Shown: positions 23,669 to 32,462, counted from the first letter of the stretch. The stretch: DNA of 42,577 nucleotides from Phytoactinopolyspora alkaliphila (GCF_010550695.1 NZ_JAAGOB010000021.1:1-42577); one strand, 5' to 3'. Made by a program: numbers and translations. The notes: generated by a model from the sequence alone, not told the origin.

Positions 23669-24681
23669 CAGACACCACCCCGGCTTCGGCCGAGAAGCCC
23701 GCCTCGGCGCGCCTGACCGTCGTCAAGGCCATCAACGCCGGCCTCCGGCGCTCCATGGAGAACGACGACAAAGTCCTGGTCATGGGTGAGGACGTCGGCA
23801 AGCTCGGCGGCGTCTTCCGCGTCACCGACGGCCTGCAGAAAGACTTCGGCGAGGATCGGGTCATCGATACCCCGCTGGCCGAATCCGGCATCATCGGCAC
23901 CGCCGTCGGGCTCGCACTGCGCGGCTACCGTCCGGTCTGCGAGATCCAGTTCGACGGCTTCGTCTTCCCGGGCTACGACCAGATCGTCACCCAGGTGGCG
24001 AAGATGCACTTTCGTTCCGGTGGCCGGTTGCGGCTGCCGATCGTCATCCGGATTCCCTACGGCGGCGGCATCGGAGCCGTCGAGCACCACAGCGAGAGCC
24101 CGGAGGCCTACTTCGCGCACACCCCCGGCCTCAAGGTCGTCTCGTGCTCCAACCCGGTCGACGCCTACTGGATGATCCAGCAGTCCATCACCACGGACGA
24201 CCCCGTCGTCTTCTTCGAGCCGAAGCGTCGCTACTACGAGAAGGCCGAGTTCGATCTGGACGCCGAACCCGAGCTGCCGCTGCACTCCTCCCGCGTGGTC
24301 AACCAGGGCACCGACGCCACCGTCGCCACATACGGGCCGATGGTCAAGACCTGTATGGAAGCAGCTGCAGCAGCCGCGGAAGACGGCAGGTCGCTCGATG
24401 TCATCGACCTTCGGACACTCTCTCCGCTGGATCTCGAGCCCGTGTACCAATCGGTTCGGCGCACCGGCCGGCTGGTGGTGGTCCACGAGGCGCAGCGCAC
24501 GCTGGGCATCGGGACCGAGGTCGCCGCCCGGGTGACCGAGGAGTGCTTCTACTCGCTGGAGTCCCCAGTTATCCGGGTGACCGGCTACGACACGCCCTAC
24601 CCGCCGGCCCGGGTGGAGGACGATTACCTGCCCGACCTCGACCGAGTACTCGACGGCGTCGACCGCGCGCTGAGCTACTGA
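23665..24681 (+). CDS. pdhB: 2-oxoacid dehydrogenase E1 component, beta subunit
   Basis: 338 residues, ATG at 23665 in ATGA overlap with the alpha gene. The N-terminal transketolase-like domain shows KAINAGLRRSMENDDKVLVMGEDVGKLGGVFRVTDGL and DTPLAESGIIGTAVGLALRG, and the cofactor region EIQFDGFVFPGYDQIVTQVAKM follows. The C-terminal domain (from about residue 205) starts with GTDATVATYGPMVKTCMEAA and includes DLRTLSPLD. It combines with alpha as an alpha2beta2 E1. Branched-chain versus pyruvate specificity cannot be decided by eye, but close similarity in layout to streptomycete Bkd proteins favours the former. Confidence 0.93.
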   Translation: MTDTTPASAEKPASARLTVVKAINAGLRRSMENDDKVLVMGEDVGKLGGVFRVTDGLQKDFGEDRVIDTPLAESGIIGTAVGLALRGYRPVCEIQFDGFVFPGYDQIVTQVAKMHFRSGGRLRLPIVIRIPYGGGIGAVEHHSESPEAYFAHTPGLKVVSCSNPVDAYWMIQQSITTDDPVVFFEPKRRYYEKAEFDLDAEPELPLHSSRVVNQGTDATVATYGPMVKTCMEAAAAAAEDGRSLDVIDLRTLSPLDLEPVYQSVRRTGRLVVVHEAQRTLGIGTEVAARVTEECFYSLESPVIRVTGYDTPYPPARVEDDYLPDLDRVLDGVDRALSY

Positions 24682-24697
24682 GAAGGGAACCACGAGC

Positions 24698-26185
24698 GTG
24701 AGCGTTTCGCAGTTCAACCTGCCGGATGTGGGCGAGGGCCTGACCGAGGCCGAGATCGTCTCGTGGAAGGTACAGCCAGGCGACCAGGTCAAGGTGAACG
24801 ACGTCGTCGTCGAGATCGAGACCGCCAAGTCGCTCGTCGAGCTTCCCTGCCCGTTCGCCGGCGTGGTCGAGAGCCTTCTCGTGGACGAGGGCGCCACCGT
24901 CCCCGTCGGGACACCCATCATCTCGGTACGGACCGGGTCCGGCGCACCTGCCGGCGGTTCGCCCGACGCCACCGCTGAGAGCCCCACCACCGCCGAGAGC
25001 CCCGCCGACGCCGCGGCCGCGACCGCTGCCGAAAGCACCACGGACCCGGGCGGACCGGCCGCAGATCTCGTGCCTCCGCCGGAGTCCACCGACGACGACG
25101 CTCCGGCCGAGAACGGCCGCCAGCCCGTCCTAGTGGGTTACGGCCCGCGCACGTCTTCGCTGAAGCGCCGCACCCGCAAGTCACCCACCGCGCCGGGCGT
25201 TCCCGAGACCCCCTCCAATGGCACGCCAACCACGCCGGCAGTGGCACCCGGCCCGGCCGGGTCCGCGCCGGCCACCACGCCGGGCGAACGTCCCCGCGTC
25301 CTGGCCAAGCCCCCGGTCCGTAAGCTCGCCAAGGACCTCGGCGTCGACATCACCACCGTCGCTCCCACTGGTCAAGGCGGCGTCGTCACCCGGGACGACA
25401 TCCACGCGGCCGCGAAGGCTCGTGAGGACGGCGCGCGCCCGCAGACGGAGGCGCAAGCAGGTGATCTCGGCTGGCAGGGCTTGCCACGGGAAGAGCGCAT
25501 CGCCATCCGGTCTGTCCGGCGCAAGACCGCGGAGGCGATGGTCCGCTCGGCTTTCACCGCGCCACACGTGACGGAGTTTCTCACCGTCGACGTCACCCGG
25601 ACGATGAAGCTCGCCGAGCGGTTGCGCGGCACCCGCGAGTTCCGCGACGTCAAGCTCACCCCGCTGGCGTTCGTGGCCCGCGCCATCTGCATCGCCGTTC
25701 CGCGTACACCCGAGGTCAACGCGCGCTGGGACGACGACGCCGGCGAGATCGTCCTGCAGCGGTATGTGAACCTGGGTATCGCGGCCGCGACACCACGAGG
25801 CCTGGTGGTGCCGAACATCAAGGATGCCCAGATGCTGTCGCTTCGCGAGATCGCCTCCGCGATCGGCGAACTGGCCGCGACGGCGAGGGAAGGAAAGACC
25901 CCGCCGGGAGACATGATGGGCGGCACGTTCTCCATCACCAATGTCGGCGTCTTCGGCGTCGACACCGGCACTCCCATCCTCAACCCGGGCGAGGCCGCCA
26001 TCCTCGCGTTCGGCACCGTCCGCCAGCAGCCCTGGGTCCACAAGGGCAGGGTGAAGCCACGCTGGGTTACCACGCTGGGGCTGTCCTTCGATCACCGGCT
26101 GGTCGACGGTGAGCAGGGCTCGCGCTTCCTCGCGGATGTGGGTGCACTGCTCGAAGATCCCGGAAACGCCATCGCCTGGAGCTGA
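24698..26185 (+). CDS. pdhC: 2-oxoacid dehydrogenase E2 component (dihydrolipoamide acyltransferase)
   Basis: 495 residues, GTG at 24698 with GAGAAGGGA upstream. A single lipoyl domain (about 3-78) has its lipoylated Lys in VEIETAKSLVELP. A long Ala/Pro/Thr-rich linker (about 85-200) follows, then the E1/E3-binding domain (about 205-245, RVLAKPPVRKLAKDLGVDI...GQGGVVTRDDIHAA). The catalytic core ends with LSFDHRLVDGEQGSRFLADV, whose His and Asp are the acyltransfer residues. It completes the operon; an E3 (lpd) gene is absent and must be elsewhere. Two stable hairpins follow. Confidence 0.94.
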   Translation: MSVSQFNLPDVGEGLTEAEIVSWKVQPGDQVKVNDVVVEIETAKSLVELPCPFAGVVESLLVDEGATVPVGTPIISVRTGSGAPAGGSPDATAESPTTAESPADAAAATAAESTTDPGGPAADLVPPPESTDDDAPAENGRQPVLVGYGPRTSSLKRRTRKSPTAPGVPETPSNGTPTTPAVAPGPAGSAPATTPGERPRVLAKPPVRKLAKDLGVDITTVAPTGQGGVVTRDDIHAAAKAREDGARPQTEAQAGDLGWQGLPREERIAIRSVRRKTAEAMVRSAFTAPHVTEFLTVDVTRTMKLAERLRGTREFRDVKLTPLAFVARAICIAVPRTPEVNARWDDDAGEIVLQRYVNLGIAAATPRGLVVPNIKDAQMLSLREIASAIGELAATAREGKTPPGDMMGGTFSITNVGVFGVDTGTPILNPGEAAILAFGTVRQQPWVHKGRVKPRWVTTLGLSFDHRLVDGEQGSRFLADVGALLEDPGNAIAWS

Positions 26186-26192
26186 ACGACGC

Positions 26193-26269
26193 ACGGGCGC
26201 GTACCGCGGGCGAACCGCGGAACGCGCCCGTCGACGTGAGAGGCCCTGGCCGAACTTCTCCGGCCAGGG
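26193..26269. terminator. Tandem hairpins between convergent E2 and surface-protein genes
   Basis: The first stem is ten perfect bp (26193-26202 with 26222-26231), containing nested CCGCGG repeats. The second is nine perfect bp (26244-26252 with 26261-26269) with an 8-base loop. There is no T-tract, but their position between convergent stops suggests termination. A 10-base direct repeat (CACTGCTCAG at 26271 and 26287) follows. Confidence 0.55.
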
Positions 26270-26291
26270 ACACTGCTCAGTTCAGCACTGC

Positions 26292-27602
26292 TCAGGCCCG
26301 CACTCTCCGGCGCGCAAGCATCATCAGGCCAGCGCCCACGGCCGCAAGACCGGCCGCCACCAGCACACCGGGAGACACGCCGGTGTCCGGAAGCTCGTCG
26401 TCCTCGTCGTCGCCGTCCTCAGGCGGCGTCGTGGGTTCCGGTGTCCCGGTCGGTTCTGGGGTTTCCGTGGGCTCGGAGGTCTCGGTCGGCTCCGGAGTCT
26501 CCGTTGGTTCAGGCGTTTCGGTCGGCTCCGGAGTCTCCGTGGGCTCAGACGTAGGCTCGGGGGGCTCCGTGGGCTCCGGAGTCTCGGTCGGCTCCGGCTC
26601 CTCAGGCACGTCGGGCTTGGTCCAGGACAGCTCACCGGTCACCTCGAGCGTGGTGTTCTCCGAGGCCGCGAGGATCAGGGACTGGGTGGGGTGATTCGCG
26701 TAGTCCGATCCGACGAAGAGCCGGCCGAGGCTGAGCGTGACACTCGTGGCGAGATGAATCGATCCCGTGCCGTCCTCGGCGTCCTCGGGCACCTCCGCGT
26801 AGATCTGCGCGCCGTCGGTGACAGTGCCACCCACCGCGACGCCCTCGCCGTCGACCAGGCTGATCGTCTCGGGAAGGCTGCTGGTGAGGTCTGCCGACTC
26901 AGCCGTAGTGGACACCTCGAAGGGGCCGAGCACGGCGCCGGACTCGCCCGCCAGGGCGGCAGGGGTGAGCGCCAGCTCCGGCAACGGCTGGTCGCCGAGA
27001 CCCTCGTTCTCCGCACCGGTCAGATAGGTGTAGAGAGCGCGCACGTCCTGGGCCGATTCCGCATTGCCCGGCGTCGGGTTTCCGCGCGCCAGCTCGGCTC
27101 CGTCGCTGAAATGCCAAATAGCTGCCTGGGTCGCCGCGATCGCTTCGCGCTCCGACAGCCCGGACCGGAACGTGTGGCCCACGGTGTCCTCGATGTCGGA
27201 CAGGGCAACAGCCGGATAGGAGTGGTGGAGGATCCAGTTGATCCGGTCCCGGTTCTGGTGGAACAGGGAGTCCGGGTCCGGGTACGAGTCCCAGGGGACC
27301 TCGTCCATGTCCGGGTGGGCACGGTCGATTGCGACTTCGAGTTCGACGCAGTACGTCTTCAGCGACGCACCGTCCGGCATGGCCAGGGCGATCAGCGACG
27401 TATTCTGCCGGCCCCGGTCCTGCAAGGCCACCGGGATACCGCGGACGTCCTTCTCTGGATCAAGTGTGGCTCGCTTGTCGGCCTCGGCCGTGCGGAACTC
27501 GTCGTCGGCCTTCGGCATGGCGGTGGCTGAGGCGCTGAAACCCACCAGCGACACGGCCAGGAGGCCGGCGATCACGCCGGCCTGACGGACAGGGGATGTC
27601 AT
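26292..27602 (-). CDS. LPDTG-anchored thioester-domain (TQXA) surface protein
   Basis: 436 residues, ATG at 27602 with AAGGAG upstream. A Sec signal peptide (about 1-28) is followed by a thioester domain. Cys85 in KTYCVEL and Gln159 in the TQAAIWHFSD motif (TQXA) are the pair that forms an internal Cys-Gln thioester, which in Gram-positive adhesins binds host amines covalently. A beta-rich domain (about 215-325) follows, then a Pro/Glu/Thr stalk of EPTETP repeats (about 330-390). The end is a sortase signal: LPDTG (404-408), a hydrophobic helix and the RRRVRA tail. It should be covalently attached to peptidoglycan. No sortase gene is in the window. Confidence 0.88.
   Translation of the reverse strand: MTSPVRQAGVIAGLLAVSLVGFSASATAMPKADDEFRTAEADKRATLDPEKDVRGIPVALQDRGRQNTSLIALAMPDGASLKTYCVELEVAIDRAHPDMDEVPWDSYPDPDSLFHQNRDRINWILHHSYPAVALSDIEDTVGHTFRSGLSEREAIAATQAAIWHFSDGAELARGNPTPGNAESAQDVRALYTYLTGAENEGLGDQPLPELALTPAALAGESGAVLGPFEVSTTAESADLTSSLPETISLVDGEGVAVGGTVTDGAQIYAEVPEDAEDGTGSIHLATSVTLSLGRLFVGSDYANHPTQSLILAASENTTLEVTGELSWTKPDVPEEPEPTETPEPTEPPEPTSEPTETPEPTETPEPTETPEPTETSEPTETPEPTGTPEPTTPPEDGDDEDDELPDTGVSPGVLVAAGLAAVGAGLMMLARRRVRA
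26434..26605 (-). repeat. Degenerate 18-bp tandem repeat encoding the EPTETP stalk
   Basis: Roughly nine units of an 18-base period encode E-P-T-E-T-P with variants such as EPTEPP and EPTGTP. It forms the cell-wall-spanning stalk of the LPDTG protein. Such arrays change length by slippage. Confidence 0.75.
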
Positions 27603-27927
27603 TCTGCTCCTTCATAGCGGCCCTGCCTGCCTCGAGGCAGACAGGGGTTTCGTGCGCCGGTCACCGAGCGCGAACGCCCTCGGAACCCCTGAAGCGCCAC
27701 GTCTCGCCGAACGGCCTCAGAGATCGCGCGCGACATCTGAGGTCAAGATCAATCCCCCGCCGTGGCGGAGCATACCGAAAGACGTCAGATCTGTCACAAC
27801 CAGGTCAAGTAGGGCGGTTCACACCCATTCGGCGAAACGAAAATCTGTAGACTGACCAGCAGAAATAGGGACACCGTGACAGACAGTGTCTAGGCAGCAA
27901 CTGGTCGTTAGCATAGGGTCGGGTGCC
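27603..27927. promoter_or_regulatory. 325-bp divergent intergenic region with a leader hairpin
   Basis: A stem with loop TCGA (27621-27631 with 27636-27646, one mismatch) lies in the untranslated leader of the surface-protein gene, directly upstream of its AAGGAG site. It could modulate translation. I found no riboswitch consensus and no confident promoter in the rest of the region. Confidence 0.4.
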
Positions 27928-28725
27928 GTGGCGGACTTCAAGGAAGCGACAACGGTCAAGCGCGCGGACTCCGGTAGATATGACGTCGACATCGACGGCT
28001 CGTGGTCGGTAGGAGACGTGCCCAACGGCGGGTACCTGCTCGCGCTGATTCTGAAAGCCGTGACCACCGAGTCACCGCATCCGCATCCATTGAGTACCAG
28101 TGCCCATTTCGTGGCGCCGCCCTCCGGGGGGCCCGCGACCATTCACACCGAGATCCTGCGATCCGGCAAGACCACGGCCACACTGCGCGCCACGCTCGTT
28201 CAGGACGACGTCTCCAGGGTCGAGGCGCTGATCACCACGAGCACCCTCGATCGGGAAGCGGACGTCGAGTGGGCCGGCCCCAACCCGGAGCCGGTCGCCC
28301 CAGTGGACGAATGCATCCCGGCGGTCGTGGATCTTCCCGACGGCACACACGTGGGCCTGCTCGAACACGTAGACCTGCGGCTCGACCCGCAGACACTCGG
28401 GTGGTTCTCCGGCCGGCCCGCCGGGCAGCTCTCCATGCGGGGGCACGTCAGGCTGGCGGACGGGACACAACCGGACCCGCTGGTGCTCGCCCTGGCCGTC
28501 GATTCCCTGCCTCCCACGGTGTTCGGCCTCGGCCGGCTGGGCTGGGCGCCCACAGTCGAGCTGTCCGTTCTCACCCGCAGCCTCCCGGCGCCGGGTTGGC
28601 TGACCGTCCACCTGCGGGGGCGCCTCGTCCGGGACGGGTGGTTCGACGAGGAAGCAGAGGTCTACGACGCCGACGGCGCTCTGGTGGCCCAGTCCCGCCA
28701 GCTGGCTCGCGTCCGCGTCGGGTAG
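27928..28725 (+). CDS. Thioesterase-family protein (double-hotdog acyl-CoA thioesterase-like)
   Basis: 265 residues from the GTG at 27928 (MADFKEATTVKRADSGRYDVDIDG), preceded by AGGG nine bases upstream. A GTG at 27886 would add 14 residues but has no site. WSVGDVPNGGYLLALILKAVTTE is the N-terminal hotdog helix text of actinobacterial TesB-like proteins. HPLSTSAHFVAPPSGGPATIHTEILRSGKTTATLRATLVQDD covers the first strand set. The second hotdog (about 140-265) includes LALAVDSLPPTVFGLG and APGWLTVHLRGRLVRDGWFDEEAEVYDADGALVAQSRQLARV. It likely hydrolyses an acyl-CoA or binds acyl chains; substrate unknown. Confidence 0.82.
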   Translation: MADFKEATTVKRADSGRYDVDIDGSWSVGDVPNGGYLLALILKAVTTESPHPHPLSTSAHFVAPPSGGPATIHTEILRSGKTTATLRATLVQDDVSRVEALITTSTLDREADVEWAGPNPEPVAPVDECIPAVVDLPDGTHVGLLEHVDLRLDPQTLGWFSGRPAGQLSMRGHVRLADGTQPDPLVLALAVDSLPPTVFGLGRLGWAPTVELSVLTRSLPAPGWLTVHLRGRLVRDGWFDEEAEVYDADGALVAQSRQLARVRVG

Positions 28726-28840
28726 GGCCGGCCCGCCGTCGAGCAGTCAGCGATCAGGCGGCGAACATCGCCCGAGCGGACAACGGGCGGGCGAGAAAGT
28801 CCATTGACTCGGAGCGACGCGCGCGAGAGCGTGGCGTCCC

Positions 28841-29584
28841 ATGGACGCTGCCGACTTTTACACGGGCCTCGTCGCGGAACTTTACGGGCCGTTGAAGGCA
28901 CATGCTCAGGTTGCGGAGCCATACGCCCGGTTCATCACCGAGCACGGGCAGCCGGCTTTGGAGCTGGGTTGCGGCGACGGCGAGCCAATGCTCGAGCTTC
29001 GGCGACTAGGGCTGGATGTTGAAGGGTTGGACTCGTCGTCAGATCTCCTCGACCGCTGCCGGCGCAGGGCCGCGACCGAAGGGCTCGACATCGTGGTTCA
29101 TCACCAGCGGATGGAGGACGTCGACCTCCCGCGCCGCTACAGATCGATCTTCTTGGCGGGACCCACCTTCACCCTGCTCCCCGATGACGACACCTCGCTG
29201 CGAGCGCTCCAAGGCATACACCGGCACCTCCATGAGGAGGGCACGGCGATGATCCCGTTGTTCGTGCCGACACCGGTGTCGCCCGATGACCTGGGCCGCA
29301 CAACAGAGACGACGAGCGCGGACGGAGCAACTCTCCGTGTCGCGTGCATCGCCCAGGATCGCGACGAGGTTCAGCGCACGCAGAAGACCATGCTCCGCTA
29401 CGAACGTATTCGCGACGGTGAGCACACCGTGGTCGACCGGCTTTGGACACTCCACTGGCACACGCCGGCCGGATTCGCGTCATTGGCCGCCCAAGCAGGA
29501 TTGAACGCGTCGGACGTGCGCATCGATCACGACGAGCCGTCCGATGCCGTCACCGAGTTCACGTTCTTCCTGCGGAAGGAATAA
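28841..29584 (+). CDS. Class I SAM-dependent methyltransferase
   Basis: 247 residues, ATG at 28841 without a clear ribosome site. The SAM motif I is ALELGCGDGEPMLELRRLG (about 39-57). Motif II acidic residues are in VEGLDSSSDLLDRCRRRA, and the IFLAGPTFTLLPDDD segment corresponds to motif post-II, leading into HEEGTAMIPLFVP. The acceptor cannot be inferred; small-molecule methyltransferases of this type are common and poorly defined. It converges on the MntR-like gene with a 15-base gap. Confidence 0.8.
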   Translation: MDAADFYTGLVAELYGPLKAHAQVAEPYARFITEHGQPALELGCGDGEPMLELRRLGLDVEGLDSSSDLLDRCRRRAATEGLDIVVHHQRMEDVDLPRRYRSIFLAGPTFTLLPDDDTSLRALQGIHRHLHEEGTAMIPLFVPTPVSPDDLGRTTETTSADGATLRVACIAQDRDEVQRTQKTMLRYERIRDGEHTVVDRLWTLHWHTPAGFASLAAQAGLNASDVRIDHDEPSDAVTEFTFFLRKE

Positions 29585-29599
29585 CGTCTCCCCCGGCGA

Positions 29600-30289
29600 T
29601 CACTCGCGGACCACCCAGAGGGCGGCGGCCGCCACGTCGGTGAGCTCCAGCTCGGTGGCCACGTCCACAGTTCCGATCAGCAGCGTCGCCGACCCGGCGT
29701 AGGGGCGCCGACGCAGCACCTCGATGCGCTGGTCGAGGGTGACGTCGTTGGCGGTGAAGTACCGCAGCAGCTCCGGCTCGTCGTCGGAAATCCGCGCGAC
29801 GGTCCCGGACTCGCCCGCGCTCAGCTCCGACAGCCGCACGGCACGCGGGCGGAGCACGGTGCCGTCCGCCGCCGGTATCGGGTCGCCGTGAGGGTCGCGG
29901 ACCGGGTGGCCCAGCCGCTCCGACATCCGCTCGAGCATCCGGTCGGATACGACGTGCTCCAGCTGCTCGGCCTCGTCGTGTACTTCGTCCCAGCTGTATC
30001 CGAGCTCAGCGACGAGATACGTCTCCACGAGACGATGCCGGCGCAGCATACGCAGTGCCAGGACTGTGCCCTCCTCGGTCAGGGCGACCGGGCCGTAGCG
30101 CTCATGGGTGACGAGGCCCTGATCGTTGAGTCGGCGGACCATCTCCGACACGGCCGGCGCACCCACCCCCAGCCGGGACCTCAGGTACGACGCTGTCACC
30201 GCGACGTCGTCCCACTCCTGCGCGGCGTAGATCACCTTGACGCAATCCTCGGCCGCGACCGATACCCTGCCCGGGCGCTCTTCGACCAC
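29600..30289 (-). CDS. mntR: DtxR-family metalloregulator, MntR-like metal site
   Basis: 229 residues, GTG at 30289; no clear ribosome site. It has a winged HTH (about 12-75: YLRSRLGVGAPAVSEMVRRLNDQGLV), a dimerisation domain, and a C-terminal SH3/FeoA-like domain (about 150-229). The full IdeR length is therefore present. The metal residues are revealing: Asp15, His85, Glu108, Glu111 and His112 line up with MntR D8, H77, E99, E102 and H103. The Cys (C102) that marks iron-type DtxR/IdeR is Glu108 here, and the DtxR Met10 is Asp15. This indicates a manganese sensor, consistent with the manganese-type importer at 32463-35031, which it probably represses. MntR's E11 is a Lys here. Confidence 0.85.
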   Translation of the reverse strand: MVEERPGRVSVAAEDCVKVIYAAQEWDDVAVTASYLRSRLGVGAPAVSEMVRRLNDQGLVTHERYGPVALTEEGTVLALRMLRRHRLVETYLVAELGYSWDEVHDEAEQLEHVVSDRMLERMSERLGHPVRDPHGDPIPAADGTVLRPRAVRLSELSAGESGTVARISDDEPELLRYFTANDVTLDQRIEVLRRRPYAGSATLLIGTVDVATELELTDVAAAALWVVRE

Positions 30290-30304
30290 ATCAACAGCTT
30301 AAAT

Positions 30305-30336
30305 GGTTGCGCGACCTCGACAGAGGTCGCGCAACC
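30305..30336 (-). terminator. Intrinsic terminator after the alkaline phosphatase gene
   Basis: A perfect 14-bp stem (30305-30318 with 30323-30336) with a 4-base loop is followed on the minus strand by ATTTAAG. It separates the phosphatase from the regulator gene, whose start lies only 16 bases beyond it. Confidence 0.75.
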
Positions 30337-30392
30337 TCGCGGGTGGGGGGCACTGCGAAATACAGCTACATCAACGCCCAGCCACGCGCGCT

Positions 30393-32357
30393 TCAGGCCT
30401 CCTCGGTGAGCGGGTCGAGGCCAAGCGCGTCCATCATCGCGTAGAAGACCTCGGTATTGTCGAGGAACGCATTGAACCTGGCCGCGCCAGGGCCCGACGC
30501 GAAGACCGACACGTCTTCGACGGTGTGCACGCAGTTGGTCTGCGGATGCGGCAGATTTCCTACCTGCAGTTCTCCATCCGGATCGCGATTCGGGTTGTCG
30601 ACCGCCTCGCCCGACTCCGGATCCACCAGCGCCGGCTGCTGGAAGACCGTGTTGTGCTGGAAGTCGTCGGTATGGTCTGGATGGTTGGACCAGCCGAAGA
30701 ACAAGCTGACGTCGGGGTTGGGGTCGTCAGGAAAGCCGTCGCCGTCGTTGTCGACGTAGGTGGGGAACCCGGCGTCGCCGTAAACGCCGTTCGCCGCGCG
30801 TCCCTCTGCGTCGCGGCGGTCGTGCGTCCCGACGATGCTCATCGAATGGTTGTGGTCGGCGGTCACCACGATGAGCGTGTCGTCACGTCCCTCGGCCCAC
30901 TTCTTCGCCACCCCGATCGCCTGGTCGAACTCGATCGTGTCGTAGGTAGCACGCGGACCGTCCAGAGGATGCTCCATCTTGTCGATCGACGCAGCCTCGA
31001 CCATGAGAAAGAACCCATTGTCGTTCTGCCCGACAACCTCGAGTGCCGCCTCCGTCATCTCCATCAGCGTCGGCTGGTCGTCCCACTCGCCAAGCACCTC
31101 AGGCTGCTTGATCAGCTGACGGTCGATATAGACGTCCATGTTCCGCGGGTGGAACAGGCCCAGCAGTTTCTCGGGAGCGCCGGAGGCCATCGCCGCCTTC
31201 AGTTCGGCCCGGCTGCCCACGTGCGTGAAGCCGACTTCCCCGAACTCCTTGATCACGTCCCGAGCGTCATCGCGGTTGGAACCATCCTGTGTCTGCGGCC
31301 AGAAGAACGACGCGCCGCCGCCCATCCACACGTCCGGCATCTGCTCGGATCGGAGCGCCTGATCCATGATCTCCTGGTACTCGGATCGACGGCGCGTGTG
31401 AGCGAAGACCGCGGCAGGCGTGGCATCCTGAACGTCGGACGTGGCCACGACGCCGACCGACATTCCGCGCGTCCGCTTGAGCAGCTCCGCCATGGTCTCC
31501 ACGTGCGGGTGATTGTTCGGGTCGGGGTCGTTACCCTCGTAAACTCCCATGGCGTTGACCGACGACTTGTGGCCTGTCATGTACGCGGACATCGAGTTGG
31601 CGGAGTCGGTGGCGATGGAGTCCACGCCGGACGTTCCCACCAGCCCGCGGTACTCCATCTGGTCGATCTCCAGCAGTCCGTGGTACTTACCCTCGGTCAT
31701 GCCTTTCGATAGAAGGCGCGCGGCCGTGACCGCGGCCGTACCCATTCCGTCACCCAAGAAGAAGATCACGTTCTTCGCGCGCCGCTCTCCAGCGGATGCC
31801 GCGACGACATCGTGAGCGACCTCAACCCGTGCGGTACGCCCGCGGGAGCGTACGTTCACCCAAACCTTGTACTGACCGGGCTCACGATAGAAGACGCCCT
31901 GGTATGTGACCTCAAGGCTGTCCTCGACAGAACTCGTCCGGACCGGATCACCTGTCAGGATGGGCGCCGGCCCGTCCGGACCCTGTACCGAGATATCGAT
32001 CCGCGCGGTACGAGGATCGACGCCGCTCGCCTCCACCCGCAGGTCGAACCGGGCACCTGCCAGAAACTTGGCTCGCTCGATCGGCAACACCCGGATGCTC
32101 GGCGCCTCCGGTCGCCGTGCGTTGGACGCCGCTGTTCGGGCGGTGTGCGCGTGCGGTTCCGCTTCCTCGAGCCCCACAGCGGACGTCCGCCGTGCCGGCA
32201 CGCTGGCCCGCTGCGTGGTCGCGACTGCCGGCGACGCGCCAAGCCCGACGACAGCCGCTACGGCCGTACCGCCACTGCCTGCGAACAGCGCACGCCTGGA
32301 CAGGCCCCGCCGCACCTTCCTGTCGGGTTCGTGCTCTTGCTGGGAACGGTTGCTCAC
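30393..32357 (-). CDS. Alkaline phosphatase (PhoA family), Tat-exported
   Basis: 654 residues from the GTG at 32357, with GAGAGGG about eight bases upstream; a longer frame to 32399 lacks a site. A twin-arginine signal is visible (GLSRRALFAG, then a hydrophobic stretch), so it is exported folded. An N-terminal beta domain (about 75-190) precedes the catalytic domain. There, FFLGDGMG binds metal, Ser in TDSANSMSAYMTGHKS is the nucleophile, EAASIDKMEHP is the second metal region, and TADHNHSM and NCVHTVEDV supply late metal ligands. It releases phosphate from monoesters outside the cell using Zn/Mg-type metals. It lies between mntR and the metal importer, which is an unusual position. Confidence 0.9.
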   Translation of the reverse strand: MSNRSQQEHEPDRKVRRGLSRRALFAGSGGTAVAAVVGLGASPAVATTQRASVPARRTSAVGLEEAEPHAHTARTAASNARRPEAPSIRVLPIERAKFLAGARFDLRVEASGVDPRTARIDISVQGPDGPAPILTGDPVRTSSVEDSLEVTYQGVFYREPGQYKVWVNVRSRGRTARVEVAHDVVAASAGERRAKNVIFFLGDGMGTAAVTAARLLSKGMTEGKYHGLLEIDQMEYRGLVGTSGVDSIATDSANSMSAYMTGHKSSVNAMGVYEGNDPDPNNHPHVETMAELLKRTRGMSVGVVATSDVQDATPAAVFAHTRRRSEYQEIMDQALRSEQMPDVWMGGGASFFWPQTQDGSNRDDARDVIKEFGEVGFTHVGSRAELKAAMASGAPEKLLGLFHPRNMDVYIDRQLIKQPEVLGEWDDQPTLMEMTEAALEVVGQNDNGFFLMVEAASIDKMEHPLDGPRATYDTIEFDQAIGVAKKWAEGRDDTLIVVTADHNHSMSIVGTHDRRDAEGRAANGVYGDAGFPTYVDNDGDGFPDDPNPDVSLFFGWSNHPDHTDDFQHNTVFQQPALVDPESGEAVDNPNRDPDGELQVGNLPHPQTNCVHTVEDVSVFASGPGAARFNAFLDNTEVFYAMMDALGLDPLTEEA

Positions 32358-32429
32358 GATATGCCCTCTCGTAGCGTCCTGGACGTCAGCTTCGAGCATG
32401 GGCAGCGCACTTAGTGGCGAGGTAAAGGG

Positions 32430-32460
32430 AGGAACGCCGGTTTCGGTACGAAAGGTGAAC
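32430..32460 (-). promoter_or_regulatory. Possible PHO box upstream of the phosphatase gene
   Basis: On the minus strand a consensus-perfect GTTCACC (32454-32460) is followed by a four-base spacer and the weaker GTACCGA. Actinobacterial PhoP binds direct repeats of GTTCACC every 11 bases. Only one unit is good, so the call is tentative, though the gene it precedes fits. Confidence 0.3.
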
Positions 32461-32462
32461 AG

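Noticed and set aside
29888-30409. Plus-strand frame of 173 codons across the mntR promoter
   Set aside because: It is antisense to the regulator and passes through the intrinsic terminator; no motif or ribosome site.
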